64,000 nt of DNA from assembly GCF_000258515.1 (NCBI RefSeq), contig NZ_AJLF01000001.1, forward strand, positions 930,001-994,000, given 5' to 3'. The notes beneath the pieces are model-generated. The model did not search any database. It was not told the DNA's origin and saw only the letters and a list, made by a program, of their open reading frames with translations. The stretch comes from Thermococcus zilligii AN1 (GTDB lineage: Archaea > Methanobacteriota_B > Thermococci > Thermococcales > Thermococcaceae). Within the stretch, counting starts at the first letter, position 1, and each line of letters starts with the position of its first letter. A program made the translations under genes and the position numbers. This document shows, one piece after another, positions 19,757 through 27,743 of this stretch.

Positions 19757-20559
19757 GAACCTCCCCCCGCGAGGAGGAGCACTGCGCTCATTGCCGCATC
19801 GAAGGCACGGTAGGCAGTTTTTGAATCAATGTCCAAACCCCTCTTAGCTACCACCAGGGATGAGAGGACGGCCATTGGCGGGGTGAGGGTGTAGAGGACG
19901 ATCCCAATGGCGAGGAGCGAAAAGATGTCCACGAGAACCTCGCTCTTTCCCTTACCGATTACCACGGGCGTTGTCCTGAGTCCTGCCTTTAGGTCGCTCT
20001 CGTAATCCCCAAGGTGGTTCCTCAGCTCAAGGGCGAACGAGTAGAAGGTTACGGCAACCGTAATCCATACCTCAGCCCGCGAAAGGCTCCCATCGACCAG
20101 CGCACCGTACAGGAATGGTAATCCGCCGAAGAAAAGTCCGTGGGAGAGGACATCGACCACTGGCCTTGCCTTCAGCCTCGGTGGAGCGGAGTAGAGGGTC
20201 GCAAGGGCTGTCATGAGGGCGTAAACCGCAAAGGCCTCTCGATTCAGGGTAAAGGCGAGAGCCATTCCAGCCGTTGCGAGGAGGCCTGACAGCACAAGCC
20301 CTTCCTTCAGCGTCAGCTCCCCGGACGCCACCGGGTTCTTACGGGCCTTAACCGGGTTCAGCGAATCCGTGTCAACGTCAAAGCAGTTGTTTATCGAGAA
20401 CGCGTACCACACGAAAAAGACGCCGGCTATAAAGGCGGTTATCAATTTTTCCGGCCCTGCTTCCGGGAGGTTCATAAACAGGGCCAGTCCTATCAGAGCA
20501 ACGTACGCCCTTCCCTCGAAGGGCCGGAGGTTCTTGATCACCGCTGAAACCGATGCCAT
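19753..20559 (-). CDS. UbiA-family prenyltransferase
   Basis: Membrane enzyme of 268 residues with about eight hydrophobic helices. It carries both aspartate-rich motifs of the family: NNCFDVDTDSLNPVKARKNP (NxxxDxxxD, about residues 65-84) and DYESDLKAGLRTTP (about 190-203). These bind the prenyl diphosphate through Mg2+. The acceptor is unknown; archaeal members include the DGGGP synthase of ether-lipid synthesis. The coupled GT4 gene suggests a prenylated glycolipid. The ATG at 20559 has GGTGGTGA six bases upstream. Confidence 0.88.
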   Translation of the reverse strand: MASVSAVIKNLRPFEGRAYVALIGLALFMNLPEAGPEKLITAFIAGVFFVWYAFSINNCFDVDTDSLNPVKARKNPVASGELTLKEGLVLSGLLATAGMALAFTLNREAFAVYALMTALATLYSAPPRLKARPVVDVLSHGLFFGGLPFLYGALVDGSLSRAEVWITVAVTFYSFALELRNHLGDYESDLKAGLRTTPVVIGKGKSEVLVDIFSLLAIGIVLYTLTPPMAVLSSLVVAKRGLDIDSKTAYRAFDAAMSAVLLLAGGGS

Positions 20560-20590
20560 GGCCTTCACCACCTTCCCCCTTGAGGAAAAC

Positions 20591-20600
20591 GTTATAAACC
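20591..20600. promoter_or_regulatory. TATA box readable in both directions
   Basis: GTTATAAACC reads as GGTTTATAAC on the other strand. It lies about 60 bp upstream of the TrmB-like ATG and 32 bp upstream of the UbiA-type ATG, so one element could serve the divergent pair. Confidence 0.55.
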
Positions 20601-20602
20601 TT

Positions 20603-20618
20603 TTCACCAGTTCGTGAA
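20603..20618. promoter_or_regulatory. Inverted repeat TTCAC-N6-GTGAA, candidate operator
   Basis: Five-base arms lie just beside the shared TATA box, on the side of the TrmB-like gene. The position fits autoregulation or control of the UbiA/GT4 pair by the adjacent regulator. Confidence 0.4.
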
Positions 20619-20651
20619 CAGGTATGAAAGAAAAATTTCAGAGGGGGAGGT

Positions 20652-20975
20652 ATGGAAGACATCCTCCGGATCCTCGCGAGGGGCCTGAAATTCTTTGAAC
20701 TCGGAGAAACGGAAATCAGGATTTACTCCCTTCTTCAGCGGGAGTCGCTGACGCCGAGACAGATTGCGAAAGCCCTCGGCCTGTCGGAGAGAATCGTCAG
20801 GGAGAAGCTGAAGCACCTCCTTGAACTGGGCCTGATCGAGAGAACGCTCGTAAACAGGGGCTGGCTGGGCTACGTTTACTACGCCAAGGCCCCCCAGGAG
20901 GCTCTCAAGGGGCTTTTAAGCCGCATTGAGTCCACGCTAAAGGCGGTGGAGAAGGAGACAAATCTTGAAGGATAA
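20652..20975 (+). CDS. TrmB-like winged-helix transcription regulator
   Basis: Short DNA-binding protein of 107 residues. Residues 15-75 form a TrmB/MarR-type winged helix (GETEIRIYSLLQRESLTPRQIAKALGLSERIVREKLKHLLELGLIE). A short wing and a C-terminal dimerising helix follow. It lacks the sugar-binding domain of full TrmB proteins. The ATG follows GGGGGAGG. It is divergent from the UbiA/GT4 genes across a shared promoter with an inverted repeat, so it may control them. Confidence 0.82.
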   Translation: MEDILRILARGLKFFELGETEIRIYSLLQRESLTPRQIAKALGLSERIVREKLKHLLELGLIERTLVNRGWLGYVYYAKAPQEALKGLLSRIESTLKAVEKETNLEG

Positions 20976-21075
20976 AGTCAAAGAGAATCTCAGAAACATC
21001 TCCGGTTTGGCGGGTCCTGGCTCCGATCGATCCTTCCAGCCCTAAGGGCGAGGCTTTCAGGAAAAATTATAAAAA

Positions 21076-21489
21076 TCACCTCTGAAGTTCTTGGGCTTTT
21101 TTGGCGAGCTCCTGAAGCTGGAGCTCAAGCTTCTGAAGGGCCTCCTGGGTTCTCGCTATGGCCCCATCGTAATCCCGGATTCTTCCCTCCAGGTAGGAGA
21201 CCGCATCATTTATCTCCTTCTCCACAGCATAACCTGCCCCGACGCTGACTATGGCGTGTTTCTTATCAACTACGACCCCTTTAAGAAACGATCCGGCCCC
21301 GATTGGAACAAGAATCTCGGGTTTTTCCTCTTCCACATTTTCAAGCTTCTCCAGGGTCTCCCTGACGGCCAGGAACTCGTTTCTTCCTAAGGTCAAAAGT
21401 TCCAGGTTCTGGGCCAGCAACTGTGCCTGGGCCTGGAGAAGCTGATACTCGTAAGCCAGACGCTCAAGCTTCTCGTTTCTCTCCGCCAT
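21076..21489 (-). CDS. pfdA: Prefoldin subunit alpha
   Basis: Subunit of the hexameric prefoldin chaperone, which passes unfolded protein to the thermosome. In the 137 residues an N-terminal coiled coil ([25 protein letters not shown]), a central beta hairpin pair ([33 protein letters not shown]) and a C-terminal coiled coil are visible, the layout of an alpha subunit. The ATG at 21489 has GGAGGTGA six bases upstream; an in-frame start 16 codons earlier overlaps the preceding gene and was rejected. Confidence 0.95.
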   Translation of the reverse strand: MAERNEKLERLAYEYQLLQAQAQLLAQNLELLTLGRNEFLAVRETLEKLENVEEEKPEILVPIGAGSFLKGVVVDKKHAIVSVGAGYAVEKEINDAVSYLEGRIRDYDGAIARTQEALQKLELQLQELAKKAQELQR

Positions 21490-21533
21490 TATCATCACCT
21501 CCCTCTCCTTCCCCCCACCCTTTAAAGGGTTTT

Positions 21534-22106
21534 TCACTCCTTTCTTTTAAAAATGTCAACCCTCGTGATTATGCCCACGACCTTTCCGTTTTTATCCTGG
21601 ACAAGCACTGCCGGATGTTCTTCCAGAAGGTATTTGACAACTTCCAGATCCTCCTCCTCGTTCACTATTGGGAAAGGTTCGTCCATAACCTCGACGACTT
21701 TCCTGTCGTATATATTTTCGTACTCCAGACTGCGCCTCACCAGGGCCCTCTCCGTCACCGAGCCCACGACCTTATTGCCGCTTATTACCGGTATCTGGGA
21801 AATGTTGTGGGCATTCATGAGTTTTATGACGTCTTCGACTTTCTCATAGGGCTTGACCGAGATGACGGGTGAAGACATAACATCTCTTGCCTTGGGCAGG
21901 GCCTTTTTACACTCCAGGAGAGCCTGGAGAATCCTGTTAAAGGTCGAGAGCCTAGGGTCAACTTTACCGCTCTCGAGTTTGGCTATATAAGCCTGCGTAA
22001 CCCCGGACTTTTTGGCCAGCTCCTCCTGTGTTATTCCCAGTTCCTTGCGTATCTTCCTTATGAAGGTAGGGTCGATCGGACGAGGTATGGAAACCGTAAT
22101 GACCAC
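21534..22106 (-). CDS. HTH-CBS transcription regulator
   Basis: The 190-residue product has an XRE-type helix-turn-helix (residues 13-66: [40 protein letters not shown]), then two CBS domains (about 72-125 and 130-188) with the motifs [18 protein letters not shown] and [13 protein letters not shown] pairs usually bind adenine nucleotides or SAM, so the protein may sense a metabolite. The start is GTG. The TATA box at 22130-22139 places the transcript start within a few bases of it, so the mRNA is probably leaderless. Confidence 0.88.
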   Translation of the reverse strand: MVITVSIPRPIDPTFIRKIRKELGITQEELAKKSGVTQAYIAKLESGKVDPRLSTFNRILQALLECKKALPKARDVMSSPVISVKPYEKVEDVIKLMNAHNISQIPVISGNKVVGSVTERALVRRSLEYENIYDRKVVEVMDEPFPIVNEEEDLEVVKYLLEEHPAVLVQDKNGKVVGIITRVDIFKRKE

Positions 22107-22139
22107 CGGTTATACCATGATCACCGGGGTTAATAAACC
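22106..22139 (-). promoter_or_regulatory. TATA box and CCGGT-N12-ACCGG inverted repeat at the HTH-CBS start
   Basis: The TATA element TTTATTAA lies at 22130-22139. The inverted repeat (arms 22106-22110 and 22123-22127) sits between it and the start codon, so a bound protein would block initiation. Autoregulation is a reasonable inference. Confidence 0.45.
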
Positions 22140-22162
22140 TTATCGGCCGGCCTGGCCTGGGG

Positions 22163-23089
22163 TCATTTCAGCTGCGATGAATACCACTCCACCGTCTTCT
22201 TGAGCCCCTCCTCCAGTGACCACCCGGGTTCGAAGCCGAGCTTCCTTATCTCGCTTATGTCCGCGAGGCTGTACCTTATGTCACCAGGTCTCGGCTTGTC
22301 GAAGAGTATCGAAGCTTTAGAGCCTGTTATTTCGATGACCTTCATAGCCAGCTCAAGGATACTCGTCTCCTTGCCCGTTGCCACGTTGAAGACCCCGCCG
22401 TTCGCCTTCCTGCTCTCCGCAACGAGGAGGTTAGCCTTGACGACGTCCTTAACGTAGATAAAATCACGCGTCTGCTTTCCATCGCCAAAGATGACGAGGG
22501 GCTCGTTCTTCAAAGCTCGGTTTATGAAGATGCTTATAACTCCGGCGTACTGGTTAAACCCCTGCCTTGGCCCGAAGACGTTGAAGTAGCGGAGAGCAAC
22601 CACGGGTAAACCGTAGAGCTCGTGGAAGACCCTGAGGTATTCCTCAGCGGTTGCCTTCGTGACGCCGTAGGGCGAGAGGGGCCTCGGCCTCTCCGTTTCT
22701 TTAAGGGGGAGGTTTGGATTGTCCCCGTAGACGGCGGCAGAGGATGCAAAGATAAGCTTCCCGTGGCCCTCGAGAAGGGCCCTGAGGATGTTGAGAGTTC
22801 CCACAACGTTTACCTCCTCCGTGAAAACCGGGTCCCTAACGCTCTCGACGACGCTTACCTGTGCGGCCTCGTGAAAGACGTAATCCGCGTTGCTTATGGG
22901 CTCGGCAATGCTTTGATAGTCCCTGACGTCAGCCTTTATCAGCTTCGCCCCTGGTGGGACGTTCTCCTCCTTCCCGGTGTGGAGGTTGTCGATCACTATG
23001 ACCTCGTTGTCCCTGACGAGCTCTTCAGCTATGTGGGAGCCTATAAAGCCTGCCCCCCCGGTTACAACTATTAGCTTGTTCCTCAGCAT
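22163..23089 (-). CDS. galE: NAD-dependent sugar epimerase (UDP-glucose 4-epimerase-like)
   Basis: Extended short-chain dehydrogenase of 308 residues. It has the NAD-binding loop VVTGGAGFIGSHIAEEL near the N-terminus, catalytic SSAAVYGD and the YGVTK tyrosine-lysine pair, and the C-terminal substrate motif GKQTRDFIYVKDVV. Most likely it interconverts UDP-glucose and UDP-galactose, or the N-acetyl forms, for glycan synthesis. It is alone on the minus strand between the HTH-CBS gene and a small hypothetical. Confidence 0.88.
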   Translation of the reverse strand: MLRNKLIVVTGGAGFIGSHIAEELVRDNEVIVIDNLHTGKEENVPPGAKLIKADVRDYQSIAEPISNADYVFHEAAQVSVVESVRDPVFTEEVNVVGTLNILRALLEGHGKLIFASSAAVYGDNPNLPLKETERPRPLSPYGVTKATAEEYLRVFHELYGLPVVALRYFNVFGPRQGFNQYAGVISIFINRALKNEPLVIFGDGKQTRDFIYVKDVVKANLLVAESRKANGGVFNVATGKETSILELAMKVIEITGSKASILFDKPRPGDIRYSLADISEIRKLGFEPGWSLEEGLKKTVEWYSSQLK

Positions 23090-23111
23090 GAAACCACTGG
23101 ATTACATCGGC

Positions 23112-23375
23112 TTAAAAATACTTCCTCTTCTTGACCATGTCCAGTACCAGGGCTTTGTCAGCCTTCCCCTCGGCGTTTTGGAGGATGTAAACGACGTCAG
23201 CTATTATGAGAGCGGCCTTCTCCATGATGTCCTTGCTCTTGTTCCAGGGCATGGCGTACCTGAACTCAAGTATATCTGCCAGATCATCCAGGGACAGCTC
23301 GAGCACAACCTCCCCCTTTGGTCTGGCCCTAAAGACTACGCTCTTTCCAGACAGTACGGGCTCAACTTCCGGCAT
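23112..23375 (-). CDS. Small hypothetical protein
   Basis: Soluble 87-residue protein with a beta-rich N-terminus (SGKSVVFRARPKGEVVLELSLDD) and two helices (KDIMEKAALIIADVVYILQNA and a basic KKRKYF tail). I do not recognise a family. It lies 22 bp upstream of the galE-like gene and divergent from purA. It has the codon use of its neighbours and a GGGGGAA ribosome-binding site. Confidence 0.65.
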   Translation of the reverse strand: MPEVEPVLSGKSVVFRARPKGEVVLELSLDDLADILEFRYAMPWNKSKDIMEKAALIIADVVYILQNAEGKADKALVLDMVKKRKYF

Positions 23376-23514
23376 GGCGTTCCCCCGACTATTTGGAGGT
23401 CAAAGGTTTTATCCTTTTCGCGATCGGAGCAAGTATGCGCCGCCTGTAAACAACATAATGTCAACTTCGAAACCGTTATAAACCTCTTCTTGACTTAAAC
23501 ATGGGTAAGGAGCC

Positions 23515-24534
23515 ATGCCGAGCTACATCGTTGTTGGCGGCCAATGGGGTGACGAGGGAAAGGGTTCCATTATAGCTTACCTCGCCCTGAGGGATGAGCC
23601 CGACATTATAGCGCGCGGCGGCGTGGGGACAAACGCGGGCCACAGCGTTTTTATAAACGGCAAGAAGTACGCGGTAAGACAGCTTCCGACGGGTTTCATG
23701 CAGACGAAGGCGAGGCTTTTAGTTGGCGCAGGCGTTCTGGTTGATCCCGGAGTGTTTTTCCACGAGCTCGAAGCGCTCAGGGACTTCAAAGTTGCCGAGA
23801 GGGCCGGCGTTGACGCCCGCTGTGCGATAATCGAGGAGAAGCATAAAGAACTCGACAGGACGAGCGACTACCTCCACGATAAGATAGGAACAACGGGAAG
23901 CGGCTGCGGGCCAGCGAACGCGGACAGGGTCATGAGGAGGGCAAAGCTCGCTAAGGACATCCCGGAACTCGGGCCTTACCTCACAGACGTTGCCGCGGAA
24001 GTCAACGACGCCCTGGATGAGGGCAAGCTCGTTCTCGTTGAGGGGACCCAGGGCTTCGGGCTGAGCCTTTACTACGGCACCTACCCCTACGTGACATCAA
24101 AGGACACAACGGCCTCAGCGGTCGCGAGCGACGTGGGAATCGGGCCGACGAGGGTGGACGATGTCATCGTCGTCTTCAAGAGCTTCCCGACGAGGGTAGG
24201 GGCGGGTCCATTCCCGACGGAGATGAGCCAGGAAGAGGCGGATAGGCTCGGCCTGGTCGAGTATGGAACCGTTACAGGGAGGAGGCGCCGCGTGGGCTGG
24301 TTCGACTTCGAGTTTGCCCGCTATTCCGCCAGAATCAACGGCGCTACTATGCTCGCTTTGACAATGCTCGACAAGTACGATAGGGATGCCTTTGGCGTCA
24401 CTGACTACGATAAGCTCCCGGAGAAAGCAAGGGAGTTCGTGGAGGAGATAGAGGAGCGCGTTGGCGTTCCAGTTGCGCTGATAAAGACCGGGCCGGAGCT
24501 GGAGCACGTAATAGACAGGAGGGAAAACATCTAA
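23515..24534 (+). CDS. purA: Adenylosuccinate synthetase
   Basis: Converts IMP, aspartate and GTP to adenylosuccinate in AMP synthesis. The 339 residues are the short archaeal form (bacterial enzymes are about 430). Seen are the P-loop-like [11 protein letters not shown] with catalytic Asp, [11 protein letters not shown] with the catalytic His, [15 protein letters not shown] and [21 protein letters not shown]. The TATA box GTTATAAACC at 23475-23484 gives a leader of about ten bases; GGTAAGGAG precedes the ATG. Its stop overlaps that of the convergent lipase gene. Confidence 0.95.
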   Translation: MPSYIVVGGQWGDEGKGSIIAYLALRDEPDIIARGGVGTNAGHSVFINGKKYAVRQLPTGFMQTKARLLVGAGVLVDPGVFFHELEALRDFKVAERAGVDARCAIIEEKHKELDRTSDYLHDKIGTTGSGCGPANADRVMRRAKLAKDIPELGPYLTDVAAEVNDALDEGKLVLVEGTQGFGLSLYYGTYPYVTSKDTTASAVASDVGIGPTRVDDVIVVFKSFPTRVGAGPFPTEMSQEEADRLGLVEYGTVTGRRRRVGWFDFEFARYSARINGATMLALTMLDKYDRDAFGVTDYDKLPEKAREFVEEIEERVGVPVALIKTGPELEHVIDRRENI

Positions 24535-25310
24535 ACTCCGGAGTGCTCCAGCAGCCACCCAACTATTTCCCTGTGTAAGGCCTCCCCCCACTCGGGGTCT
24601 TCGAATATCTCGTGGTAAGCCCCCGGGAACTCCTTCAGCCCTTTGTCTTTTACCTTAAGCTTCCCGAAGAGTTCCCTCGAGCCTTCCGGAGGGGTTATCA
24701 CATCGCCCGTCCCAACGAGGAGAAGAACCGGGACTTTTATCCTCTCTGCCTCTTTCTGGGCCTTCCCCATGTTCTCGAAGATGCTCCTCCCGAGCTTCGT
24801 TGAGATCCTGTCGTGGACAAGCGGGTCTTCCACGTAGGCCTTAACGGCCTCCGGATTCCTTGACAGGAGTTCCGGCTTTATGCCGTTGGAGAGAGTTAAG
24901 CCCGGAGCGACTCTGCCGAGAAACTTCGCCAGGCCCACAAGGAAGCCCGGCGTTTCGGGGCTTTTTGCCAGAGCCGGTGAAGAAGCTATCACTCCCCTTA
25001 TTTTTTCTGGCCTCGTCTCGGCATATCTTATAACCGTCAAACCACCGAGGCTGTGGCCGAAGAGGAAGGGCTTTTCACCCAATTCTTCAATTATGGAATC
25101 AATTATTTCCATAGCCTCTTCAACGCTCGTGTGCCCCCTTTTGCCAGGGCTTTTACCATGCCCCGGCCAGTCAAAGGTGTAAACTGCAAAGCCGGCTTCG
25201 TTCAGCATCCCTATCAGCTTTCCATACCTTCCGCTGTGCTCGCCAAGGCCATGGACGAGCACGACCCAACCCTTCTCGGGTGTTCCGAACCTGGCTTTGT
25301 AAACCTCCAT
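24531..25310 (-). CDS. Alpha/beta hydrolase (monoacylglycerol lipase-like)
   Basis: Serine hydrolase of 259 residues. The oxyanion [11 protein letters not shown] motif, nucleophile elbow FGHSLGG (Ser about 90), acid GTGDVITPP and base YHEIFED complete a catalytic triad in the arrangement of the monoacylglycerol lipase / lysophospholipase group. There is no signal peptide, so it acts in the cytoplasm. The ATG at 25310 lies six bases after GGAGGG; two in-frame start codons directly before it are too close to that site. Confidence 0.88.
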   Translation of the reverse strand: MEVYKARFGTPEKGWVVLVHGLGEHSGRYGKLIGMLNEAGFAVYTFDWPGHGKSPGKRGHTSVEEAMEIIDSIIEELGEKPFLFGHSLGGLTVIRYAETRPEKIRGVIASSPALAKSPETPGFLVGLAKFLGRVAPGLTLSNGIKPELLSRNPEAVKAYVEDPLVHDRISTKLGRSIFENMGKAQKEAERIKVPVLLLVGTGDVITPPEGSRELFGKLKVKDKGLKEFPGAYHEIFEDPEWGEALHREIVGWLLEHSGV

Positions 25311-25348
25311 CATCAACCCTCCAGTGGGGGTCGTTTAAGGGAAAGCCT

Positions 25349-25447
25349 TCATCCATTTCTCCAAGCTTGAAGTCCCCAGTCCGGCTTCTTTCTCCTTGTT
25401 TGGTACCCTCCGAGTTTTTTCAGGAGTTCCTCGGTGTCAGGTATCAT
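25349..25447 (-). CDS. Possible small protein (32 residues)
   Basis: A short open frame in the 165-base gap between the ArsA operon and the lipase gene reads MIPDTEELLKKLGGYQ, then TRRKKPDWGLQAWRNG and stop. The composition (charged helix, Trp, no low complexity) is protein-like, but the ribosome-binding site is weak (GGTTATC). It would be the last gene of the ArsA operon. It could equally be chance. Confidence 0.35.
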   Translation of the reverse strand: MIPDTEELLKKLGGYQTRRKKPDWGLQAWRNG

Positions 25448-25475
25448 CTGATAACCGTTCGTTCTTCCGTCTCCA

Positions 25476-26132
25476 CTATGACTCGGAGAACGGGCTCTCC
25501 TTTATTTCCCCGTTTACAAACTCCACAATCTTCCTGATGTCCTCTTCAATGGTCTCGGGCTCCGGCTTCATCTGGACGTAGAAGACGTTCGTCTTTGGGG
25601 TCAATGCTACGTGCTTGATGTTAGCCGGCTTGGCCATGCTCTCGACGAGTGATTTGAGCTTTTCTACGTCACGTCTCTTCTCAAAAAGCGCCTCGTACTT
25701 CTTTCCGGCTATTTCCACTTCTTCCCTCTGGAGGAGATGTTCGTTCTCTATGTCAGGCTTGAGCCTGTAGTAGCCCTTCTGAATTAGATGGGCCTCCCTC
25801 TTTATCTGGGGAAAGGGCCTTACGACGATGTAGAGCTTGTCGTGCCTGCTGGTGAGCAGTGCTATCGGGAAGTAAAGGAGACTGTGCCGCGGGAGGAGCG
25901 TGAGGGTATATTCAAGCTTTCGCAGGTTATCACGGTTTACCCTGTACTCCGCTCTGAATCCAATGTAACCGCCGAGCCAGGTGTATGTCTCGTCCTCCGG
26001 CTTTATCACGTCCTTTACTGACCTTATGTAGTGCTGCATCAGTAGGAGGTTAAGCTTCCTGCCCCTGAAGTACTGAAGCGTCGTGATTCCGGCCAGGAAG
26101 ATTATAATTACCATCAGCAGTTGATTGTCCAT
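25476..26132 (-). CDS. Membrane-anchored protein of unknown function
   Basis: The 218-residue product has a single N-terminal membrane helix (LLMVIIIFLAGITTLQYF), then a basic stretch and a long cytoplasmic alpha/beta region of about 190 residues rich in Arg, Lys and Glu. It contains LPRHSLLYFPIALLTSRHDKLYIVVRPFPQIKREAHLI. I do not recognise the family. It begins one base before the DUF59 gene ends and so is the fourth gene of the ArsA operon. The ATG at 26132 was preferred to one nine bases earlier that directly abuts the GGGGG site. Confidence 0.7.
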   Translation of the reverse strand: MDNQLLMVIIIFLAGITTLQYFRGRKLNLLLMQHYIRSVKDVIKPEDETYTWLGGYIGFRAEYRVNRDNLRKLEYTLTLLPRHSLLYFPIALLTSRHDKLYIVVRPFPQIKREAHLIQKGYYRLKPDIENEHLLQREEVEIAGKKYEALFEKRRDVEKLKSLVESMAKPANIKHVALTPKTNVFYVQMKPEPETIEEDIRKIVEFVNGEIKESPFSES

Positions 26133-26133
26133 C

Positions 26134-26421
26134 TCACTCATCCCCCGGGTAGTACCTCTGAAAGCTCCTCGCGTCAAGTATTTCAACCTTTCCCAAATCC
26201 AAGAGAACTGCGACCACGTCCCTCACTATTTTGGCCCGAACGGGCCAGGTGAGTGCATTCATAAAAGGCCCCTGGGCCCCCCTGGAAAGGTCGAGGTAGA
26301 GCTTTACTTCCCCCTCTTCCTCGACGATAGAGACAACCATGCCAAGATCCACTATGCTCTCCTCAGTTATGGGATCCTTTATGTTCTTCAGCCGTTTAAT
26401 GACCTCTTCCTCAATCCCCAA
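26134..26421 (-). CDS. DUF59/MIP18-family protein (SufT-like)
   Basis: The 95-residue product has the MIP18 fold sequence: [40 protein letters not shown]. In other organisms the family helps iron-sulfur cluster assembly or transfer. The usual conserved cysteine of the scaffold group is absent: no Cys is present at all. It overlaps the ArsA gene by 11 bp, so it probably works with that ATPase. Confidence 0.82.
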   Translation of the reverse strand: MGIEEEVIKRLKNIKDPITEESIVDLGMVVSIVEEEGEVKLYLDLSRGAQGPFMNALTWPVRAKIVRDVVAVLLDLGKVEILDARSFQRYYPGDE

Positions 26422-27403
26422 CTATCATTCCCCCGAGCCTCCTAAGCCACTCCATACCCCGGGGCTCCTCCGCGAACATGGGAATTTTGAGTACTTCCAT
26501 CCCCCTGAACTCCTCCTCGATCTGCTCCATTACCTTCTTCTGGGTATCGAGCTTTACCTTCAGCTCTGGGATTTCTCCGGAAACGTTGATAACTTTGTTC
26601 ACAACGATGAGCCTGAATGGAACCCTGAATTTCTTCAGTGCGTCCCTTGCCCTGATGGTCTCGTACAGGGGCAGTGCCTCCGGGTTCATCACCGCAACGA
26701 CGCTCGTCTTATCTGGGTCAGTTATAACGTCATCCACGAATTGAACCTCTGAGCGGTATTTTTTGAGCTCTTTCATCACTTCATCCCTGCTCTCCTCCGT
26801 TGGCAGCTCAGCCTCCTCCTCACCTATCTTGAACTTTAACGGCCCCTGAATGTTGGCTATGGCGGCACGCTTCTCCAGTATCTTCCTCCTGATGTCTATG
26901 AGCTTGTCCGCCCAGATGAGAGATATTCTGGGGAGCGCCAGAACGCGGAGGGTAAGGCCAGTGGGCGGGGTGTCAAAGACTATCACGTCCCACTCATCCC
27001 CCTTCATGAGAATGTCCTTTATGGCTTCGAGCGTGGCGTACTCCTCTATCCCCGGTGAGTAGCTCAGAACCTGGAAGTACTTCTCGAGGTTTATGACGGT
27101 CAGATAGCGGTAGGCGTGCCTTAGGTTTTTTTCCAGGTGTTCGAGGTATCCCTTTATGAGCTTCTCCATGTCAAGCTCGCTCGCGTAGAGGTTCTCGGCA
27201 AGCTTCTTTGGCCTGTCACCCAGCTTAATCATGAAGACGTCGCCGAGGTTGTGGGCCGGATCGAGTGAGACGATGAGCGTTTTGTAACCCTTTTCAGCCA
27301 GTGCAGCGGCTATGGAGGCGGAGGTCGTGGTCTTTCCTACCCCGCCTTTCCCTATCACAAAGAGGACGCGGTAGCCCATCCTGGGCAGAAGGTATTCCCT
27401 CAT
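26411..27403 (-). CDS. ArsA/Get3-type ATPase
   Basis: Single-domain ATPase of 330 residues of the anion-transporting ArsA family, which includes the tail-anchored-protein targeting factor Get3. It has the deviant Walker [12 protein letters not shown], switch [12 protein letters not shown] and switch [16 protein letters not shown]; the A-loop region [19 protein letters not shown] matches ArsA/Get3. No CxxC zinc pair is seen, which sets it apart from eukaryotic Get3. The ATG at 27403 is chosen for GGTGGT upstream. It is second in a four-gene operon. Confidence 0.88.
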   Translation of the reverse strand: MREYLLPRMGYRVLFVIGKGGVGKTTTSASIAAALAEKGYKTLIVSLDPAHNLGDVFMIKLGDRPKKLAENLYASELDMEKLIKGYLEHLEKNLRHAYRYLTVINLEKYFQVLSYSPGIEEYATLEAIKDILMKGDEWDVIVFDTPPTGLTLRVLALPRISLIWADKLIDIRRKILEKRAAIANIQGPLKFKIGEEEAELPTEESRDEVMKELKKYRSEVQFVDDVITDPDKTSVVAVMNPEALPLYETIRARDALKKFRVPFRLIVVNKVINVSGEIPELKVKLDTQKKVMEQIEEEFRGMEVLKIPMFAEEPRGMEWLRRLGGMIVGD

Positions 27404-27413
27404 GTCCACCACC

Positions 27414-27695
27414 TTACGTTATTTCAAAGAGCCCCGCGAGCTCTCCGAGAATGTCGTCCATATTTTCGGCCCTCCTCTGCATTACGTACAGCTCCCTCGC
27501 CATGTGGGGAAGCAACCTCATGGTTAGGGTTGTCGGCGGGCTCGGAAGTCCGACGAAGGATCCCATCAGAAGGAGTGCGAAGACGTTCTCAAGCTCCCTC
27601 AGCTCGAATTCTAAGTACCCGGTTGACTGCTCCCGAAAAGACTGTTCAACGCCCTTCAGGAAGTCCTGGAGGTTCTCTAAGATTCTCCTGGGCAT
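27414..27695 (-). CDS. Small protein preceding the ArsA-type ATPase
   Basis: The 93-residue, largely helical protein has an N-terminal amphipathic part ([21 protein letters not shown]), a hydrophobic middle ([29 protein letters not shown]) and an acidic C-terminal helix. Family not recognised. It is the first gene of the ArsA/DUF59 operon, ten bases before the ATPase start, which suggests a stable partnership. Confidence 0.7.
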   Translation of the reverse strand: MPRRILENLQDFLKGVEQSFREQSTGYLEFELRELENVFALLLMGSFVGLPSPPTTLTMRLLPHMARELYVMQRRAENMDDILGELAGLFEIT

Positions 27696-27723
27696 TCTAT
27701 ACCCCCCAGAAATTTCAGCGATT

Positions 27724-27740
27724 TAAAAAAGAGAAAATTA
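27724..27740 (-). terminator. T-rich terminator of cstA
   Basis: On the minus strand the sequence TTTTCTCTTTTTT follows the cstA stop directly. It is the clearest T-run at a gene end in the window. Confidence 0.6.
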
Positions 27741-27743
27741 AAA

